NCBI GenBank assembly: GCA_029202525.1
Contig: CP119325.1
Span: forward strand, 3,136,001-3,200,000
Direction: 5' to 3'
Origin: Candidatus Pseudomonas phytovorans
GTDB lineage: Bacteria > Pseudomonadota > Gammaproteobacteria > Pseudomonadales > Pseudomonadaceae
Length of the DNA stretch: 64,000 nucleotides
This document shows positions 60,486 through 64,000 of this stretch, piece after piece. The stretch's first letter is position 1. Every line of letters starts with the position of its first letter. The position numbers were made by a program, and so were the translations under genes. Under the pieces are notes generated by a model. That model had not been told where the DNA came from, did no database searches, and saw only the letters and a list, made by a program, of their open reading frames with translations.

Positions 60486-61256
60486 ATGCGCCGCATCAAT
60501 CTGTCCGCCCTGTGTCGCATCAACCTCTGGGTCACCGGCTGCTTTGCCCCGCCGCAAACGCGTCACCTGGCGGAGCATTCCAACCGCATGGCCGCGGCGC
60601 TGGAGCAGGCACAGGCCGACAATAGCCAACTGACGCAGGCCTTGCTGGCGCTGCAAGAGCAAGAGCGCACCCGGTTGGCGCAGGCCCTGCACGATGACCT
60701 GGGGCAATACCTGGCAGGTATTCGTGCCCAGCTCTGCCTGTTGCGCAGGGTAGCCGAGCAGCCTGCGTTGGTGACCCAGACGGCGCACGACCTCGACCTC
60801 AATTGCGAGCGACTTCAGCAAGGCTTTCGCGCGCTGGTGCACGACCTGTATCCGGTGGCCCTGCACTGCATGCCGCTGGCCGAGGCATTCGGCCTGTTGG
60901 TGAGCCAGTGGCAAGCCAGCCAGGGCATCGAATGCCGGCTGCGGGTTGGCGAGCACTTGCCGGAGCTGCCCAGGGCAAGCAGAACGCACTTGTACCGTTT
61001 GCTGCAGGAGGCGCTGACCAACATCGCCCGGCATGCTGGCGCAAGCCAGGTGCGGGTGCGCCTGCAGCGCAGTGCCAAGAAGGGCTTGCGCCTGTTCATT
61101 CGTGACAACGGCTGCGGTGCGCAACAGCCCCCGCGCCCTGGGGTGGGTTTGCACTCGATGGCCGAGCGCGCCCGTAGCCTGGGGGGCGAATTGCGCATTT
61201 TCAGCCGCCCGGGTGGCGGCTGGGCGCTAGCCCTGAACATTCCCGGGGAGGTGTAA
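60486..61256 (+). CDS. pedS2: PedS2-like sensor kinase with the sensor region deleted
   Basis: 256 residues, ATG with AGGAG eight bases upstream. The first 20 residues (MRRINLSALCRINLWVTGCF) look like the start of a first membrane helix, but the sequence jumps at about residues 21-26 to RHLAEHSNRMAAALEQAQ, which reads like the region just after a second helix. No membrane pair or periplasmic domain remains. The catalytic part is intact: HisKA_3 with HDDLGQYLAG (His69) and a HATPase (EALTNIARHA, GVGLHSMAERA). The full-length PedS2 family has an N-terminal periplasmic sensor; here it seems removed in frame. Its stop overlaps the pedR2-like start. Confidence 0.8.
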   Translation: MRRINLSALCRINLWVTGCFAPPQTRHLAEHSNRMAAALEQAQADNSQLTQALLALQEQERTRLAQALHDDLGQYLAGIRAQLCLLRRVAEQPALVTQTAHDLDLNCERLQQGFRALVHDLYPVALHCMPLAEAFGLLVSQWQASQGIECRLRVGEHLPELPRASRTHLYRLLQEALTNIARHAGASQVRVRLQRSAKKGLRLFIRDNGCGAQQPPRPGVGLHSMAERARSLGGELRIFSRPGGGWALALNIPGEV

Positions 61257-61894
61257 TGAATATCGTGTTGGTCGATGACCATGCTGTTGTCCGCCAAGGC
61301 TATGGCAGTCTGCTGCGGGCAGTGTTGCCAACGGTGCAGGTGCGTGAAGCCGCCAGTGGTGAAGAGGCGCTGACCCGGGTTCAGGAGCAAGTGCCGAACC
61401 TGGTGATCATGGACTTCGGCCTGCCGGGCATCAGTGGCCTGGAAACCACCCGCCGACTGCGCCAGCGCCTGCCCCAGCTGCGGGTGCTGTTTTTCAGCAT
61501 GCATGACGAGCTGCCGTTGGTGCGCCAGGCGCTGGACGCCGGGGCGTCCGGCTACCTGACCAAAAGCGCGGCGCCCGATGTGCTGATCGAGGCGGTTCAG
61601 CGGATGATGGCCGGGCACGCTTACATCGAACAACCCTTGGCGACCCAATTGGCGTGCGCTTCGCAACATCCCACCAATGACCCGCGTCTGCAGCGCATGA
61701 CTCAGCGTGAGCTGGAGATTTTCACGATGCTGGCCAAGGGCACCCCGATGCGCGTGATTGCCGAGCAGTTGTGTATCAGTGGCAAGACCGTGTCCAACCA
61801 CTTGACCTTGCTGAAGAGCAAGTTGCAGGTCAGTTCGCATGCCGAGCTGGTGCACCTGGGGATTGATCTGGGGGTGGTTCGGGTGGCGGGGTGA
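61256..61894 (+). CDS. pedR2: LuxR-type response regulator (PedR2-like)
   Basis: 212 residues: receiver (Asp7, Asp8, phospho-acceptor Asp53 in IMDFGLPG) and LuxR helix-turn-helix (about 147-205, MTQRELEIFTMLAKGTPMRVIAEQLCISGKTVSNHLTLLKSKL). Start overlaps the kinase stop (TAATG). In P. putida PedS2/PedR2 switches between Ca-dependent PedE and lanthanide-dependent PedH. A pedE-like gene lies just downstream. Confidence 0.87.
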   Translation: MNIVLVDDHAVVRQGYGSLLRAVLPTVQVREAASGEEALTRVQEQVPNLVIMDFGLPGISGLETTRRLRQRLPQLRVLFFSMHDELPLVRQALDAGASGYLTKSAAPDVLIEAVQRMMAGHAYIEQPLATQLACASQHPTNDPRLQRMTQRELEIFTMLAKGTPMRVIAEQLCISGKTVSNHLTLLKSKLQVSSHAELVHLGIDLGVVRVAG

Positions 61895-61918
61895 GGATTT
61901 AGATGATGTACGACCGGA

Positions 61919-62010
61919 CCCTGTGGGAGCGGGCGTGCCCGCGAACACCGGCGAAGCCGGTGCCAGGCACCGCGTCGGCTGCTTCGCGGGCACGCCCGCT
62001 CCCACAGGTA
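61919..62010. repeat. Inverted REP pair (class A)
   Basis: Left copy CCTGTGGGAGCGGGCGTGCC...GCGAA (61919-61944), right copy the inverse (61983-62008), with a GC hairpin (CACCGGCGAAGCCGGTG) between them. Lies between the convergent ends of pedR2 and the pentapeptide-repeat gene. Confidence 0.8.
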
Positions 62011-62027
62011 AGCAAAAGTGGCTGAGA

Positions 62028-62687
62028 TCATTTATCCCAGGTCTCTGGGCATCCCGTGCACCCCTCCATGTTGGCCTCCTGAAAATTCCCGTAATGCTGC
62101 CGCGCCCCGCGCAAATCGGCGTTCGCCAGGTTGCTCTGGCCGAACTTGGCCTCCTGCAGATTGGCATCGCCCAGCTTGGCCTCTTGCAAGTCAGCCTTGC
62201 TTAGCCAGGCCATTTCCAGGTCTGCCGCCTGCAAATTGGCTTTGTGCAACCTGGCCCCGGACAACCGGGCGAACTGCAAGTAGGCCGCGCTGAGGTCGGC
62301 GCTCTCGAACTGTGCTCCCTGGGCGAACAACCCCCAACCTTGAATGGCCACCAGCTTGCTATTGCTCAGGTCCGCCAGACGCAAGTTGCTTTGTTGCAGA
62401 CTGGCACGGGTCAGGTTGGCACCTTGCAGGCGGGCCTTTTCCAGGTTGGCCAGGTCCAGTTGGGCATGGCGCAGGTCGGCATCGCGCAGGTCGGCGCCGG
62501 CCAGGTTCATCTTGCGCAGGTCCTGATTGGCCAGGTTGGCGCCGCGCAGGTTGGCTCCCGGGCACTGGCTGGCCTCGGCAATCACGCAGCCGTTGATGGT
62601 CAAGGGGGTATCGGTGCCATCGTCGTCCGCACTCCCGGCCAAGGCAGGGGACAGTACCAGCAGCAAGGCAAATGGCAGGTGGTTCAT
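62028..62687 (-). CDS. Secreted pentapeptide-repeat protein
   Basis: 219 residues from ATG 62687: signal peptide (about 1-18, MNHLPFALLLVLSPALAG) and then about 30 A(D/N)Lxx repeats from ANLRGANLANQDLRKMNLAG onward, forming a right-handed quadrilateral helix. Two Cys near the start of the repeats and two at the end (CTGCPETW) might form disulfides. It follows the pedE-like gene in the same direction; a similar gene adjoins exaA in P. aeruginosa (recollection). Role unknown, perhaps structural or regulatory for the dehydrogenase. Confidence 0.85.
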   Translation of the reverse strand: MNHLPFALLLVLSPALAGSADDDGTDTPLTINGCVIAEASQCPGANLRGANLANQDLRKMNLAGADLRDADLRHAQLDLANLEKARLQGANLTRASLQQSNLRLADLSNSKLVAIQGWGLFAQGAQFESADLSAAYLQFARLSGARLHKANLQAADLEMAWLSKADLQEAKLGDANLQEAKFGQSNLANADLRGARQHYGNFQEANMEGCTGCPETWDK

Positions 62688-62752
62688 GGCAAAGTTTCCT
62701 CGCGGAAGGTGAGCAGAAGCGGGGAGGAGGCAGGCTCGCTCCCCGCTGGCGG

Positions 62753-64000
62753 TCAACGTTGTGCAGTCTTGTTGTCCCAACTCGGGATCTTGAACACCCA
62801 GAACGAGCCACCCTGAGCCACCGGCTTGGTCAGCTCGGCCATGTCGCCGCCCCACAGCGGCACGGCGCCGCCGTAGCCCACGGTCACGCCGATGTACTGC
62901 TCGCCGTCCTGCTCCCAGGTGATGGGCGGCGAGACGATGCCGCTGCCGGTCTGGAACTTCCACAGCTCCTTGCCCGTCTTGGCGTCGAAGGCCTTGAAGA
63001 AACCGTCGCCGGTGCCGGTGAACACCAGGTTGCCCTTGGTTGCCAGCACACCGGCCCACAGCGGCAGGTGCTCCTTGTGTTCCCACACCAGCTTGCCGGT
63101 GGTCGGGTCCATGGCGCGCAAGGTGCCGACATGGTCGTCATACATGCGTTTGATACGGAAGCCCATGCCCAGGTAGGCCGAGCCCTTCTTGTAGTTCACT
63201 TCCTCGGTCCAGTACTCCTCTTTCCACTGGTTGCCGGGAATGTAGAACAGGCCGGTGTCCTGGCTGTAGGCCATGGGGTTCCAGTTTTTGCCGCCGAGGA
63301 ACGGCGGCGAGACTTCTACTGGTTTGCCCTTGGTTTCACCCGGCAGCGGTTTGGCCGGGCGTTGGCCGGGGTTTTCCACCGGGCGCCCGGTCTTCAGGTC
63401 GATATGGCTGGCCCAGGTGATGTTGTCGACGAAGGGGAAGGCGTTCTGCAGCTTGCCGTTGTTGCGGTCGACCACGTAGAAGAAGCCGTTGCGGTCGGCG
63501 TGCCCGGTGGCCTTGACCACCTTGCCGTCCTTGTCCTTGTAGTCGAACAGCACCAGTTCGTTGTTGCCGGAGAAGTCCCAGGCATCGTTTGGCGTGTGCT
63601 GGTAGAACCACTTCACCTCGCCGGTGCTGGGGTCGACACCGACCTGGCCCGAGGTGTACAGGCTGTCGTAGTCGTGGGGATTGCCGTCTTTGGAGGTGCG
63701 CGCCCAGGTGTTCCAAGGGCCGGGGTTGCCCGCGCCAACGATGATGGTGTTGGTCTCGGCATCAAAGCTGGCGCTCTGCCAAGGTGCGCCGCCGCCGTGG
63801 CTCCAGGCCTCGACCTTGCCGGTTTCGGTGGTTGGGTCGTCTGGCCAGGATGGCGCCTTGACGTCGCCGGTCGGGGTGCTGTCCTTGCCGTTCAGGCGGC
63901 CCATGTGGCCTTCGACGAAGGGCCGCATCCACACTTCTTCGCCGGTGTCCGGGTCGCGGGCGAACAGTTGGCCGACCACGCCGAATTCATCGCCGGAGCT
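62753..64000 (-). CDS. pedE: PQQ-dependent alcohol dehydrogenase, Ca type (PedE/ExaA-like; 5' end outside window)
   Basis: The last 415 residues of an eight-bladed quinoprotein; the frame runs off the window end, so about 200 N-terminal residues are missing. Tryptophan-docking-like repeats are seen (TGKLVWEHKEH, TGKELWKFQTG). The catalytic Asp lies in NDAWDFSGNNE: the residue two positions later is Ser, not the extra Asp found in lanthanide-dependent enzymes (XoxF/PedH), which marks it as Ca-dependent. It oxidises ethanol and other alcohols in the periplasm. Probably co-transcribed with the pentapeptide-repeat gene 65 bp downstream. Confidence 0.9.
   Translation of the reverse strand, partial: SSGDEFGVVGQLFARDPDTGEEVWMRPFVEGHMGRLNGKDSTPTGDVKAPSWPDDPTTETGKVEAWSHGGGAPWQSASFDAETNTIIVGAGNPGPWNTWARTSKDGNPHDYDSLYTSGQVGVDPSTGEVKWFYQHTPNDAWDFSGNNELVLFDYKDKDGKVVKATGHADRNGFFYVVDRNNGKLQNAFPFVDNITWASHIDLKTGRPVENPGQRPAKPLPGETKGKPVEVSPPFLGGKNWNPMAYSQDTGLFYIPGNQWKEEYWTEEVNYKKGSAYLGMGFRIKRMYDDHVGTLRAMDPTTGKLVWEHKEHLPLWAGVLATKGNLVFTGTGDGFFKAFDAKTGKELWKFQTGSGIVSPPITWEQDGEQYIGVTVGYGGAVPLWGGDMAELTKPVAQGGSFWVFKIPSWDNKTAQR

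Noticed and set aside
60233..60535. 100-codon minus-strand frame between pedR1 and pedS2-like genes
   Set aside because: It overlaps the start of the pedS2-like gene and has no recognisable features.
60815..62167. 450-codon minus-strand frame over the pedS2/pedR2 pair and REP region
   Set aside because: Antisense to two recognised regulators and runs through a REP pair.
1..64000. tRNA, rRNA, CRISPR, prophage or insertion sequence
   Set aside because: No cloverleaf-like sequence, regular direct-repeat array, transposase or phage gene was found on either strand by eye.

Overview
This 64 kb window is GC-rich Pseudomonas chromosome, almost certainly from the Pseudomonas putida group. The grounds are gene content and order: an E. 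coli-type bcs cellulose operon, later a second pst phosphate transport operon, and then the ped/exa quinoprotein alcohol dehydrogenase regulatory block. To my recollection this follows the P. putida KT2440 PP_262x to PP_2674 segment. Inverted pairs of Pseudomonas REP elements between genes fit the same origin. I saw no tRNA, rRNA, CRISPR array, insertion sequence or prophage.

Region 1 (1-16.9 kb): the end of an IclR regulator, a MsbA-like ABC exporter, then nine tightly overlapping genes bcsE-F-G-R-Q-A-B-Z-C encoding synthesis, modification and export of (phosphoethanolamine) cellulose under c-di-GMP control, closed by a bidirectional terminator. Region 2 (17-22 kb): a TonB-dependent siderophore receptor with a signalling domain, its FecR-like anti-sigma factor and FecI-like sigma factor behind a Fur box, and a divergent PAS-GGDEF diguanylate cyclase. 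Region 3 (22-29 kb): an amine-oxidation pair (FAD oxidoreductase and orphan polyamine-type binding protein) with a divergent LysR regulator, then a MocR-type regulator divergent from an unusual fusion of a [2Fe-2S] ferredoxin reductase with an M24 metallopeptidase-like domain.

Region 4 (29-41.5 kb): a DUF1835 protein, a secreted alpha/beta hydrolase, a chemoreceptor, and the Mg2+ P-type ATPase gene mgtA behind a leader of about 640 nt with two candidate upstream ORFs and competing hairpins. An MFS efflux protein, a P-loop kinase-like protein, a TetR regulator, a GNAT acetyltransferase and a tandem universal stress protein with an Anr-type box follow. Region 5 (41.5-48.2 kb): an Lrp regulator, a metIQN-type methionine ABC transporter, a relic of an acyl-CoA dehydrogenase, a hydratase of the FAH superfamily, an XRE regulator, two small membrane proteins, a small hypothetical protein and a NUDIX hydrolase.

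Region 6 (48.2-56 kb): ppk2 divergent from pstSCAB with a Pho box between them, no phoU, then a Fic-fold protein whose catalytic histidine is replaced, a HAD-like phosphatase and a porin. Region 7 (56.3-64 kb): a FIST sensor protein, hybrid histidine kinase (pedS1/ercS'-like), response regulator pedR1/agmR, the pedS2/pedR2-like two-component pair, a pentapeptide-repeat protein and the C-terminal two thirds of a Ca-type PQQ ethanol dehydrogenase (pedE/exaA-like). The pedS2-like kinase appears to have lost its whole membrane/periplasmic sensor region by an in-frame deletion.

The items most worth a second look are the reductase-M24 fusion, the mgtA leader, the sensor-less PedS2 and the Fic-like/HAD pair behind pst. 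All names rest on motifs read by eye and remembered families; no database search was possible.
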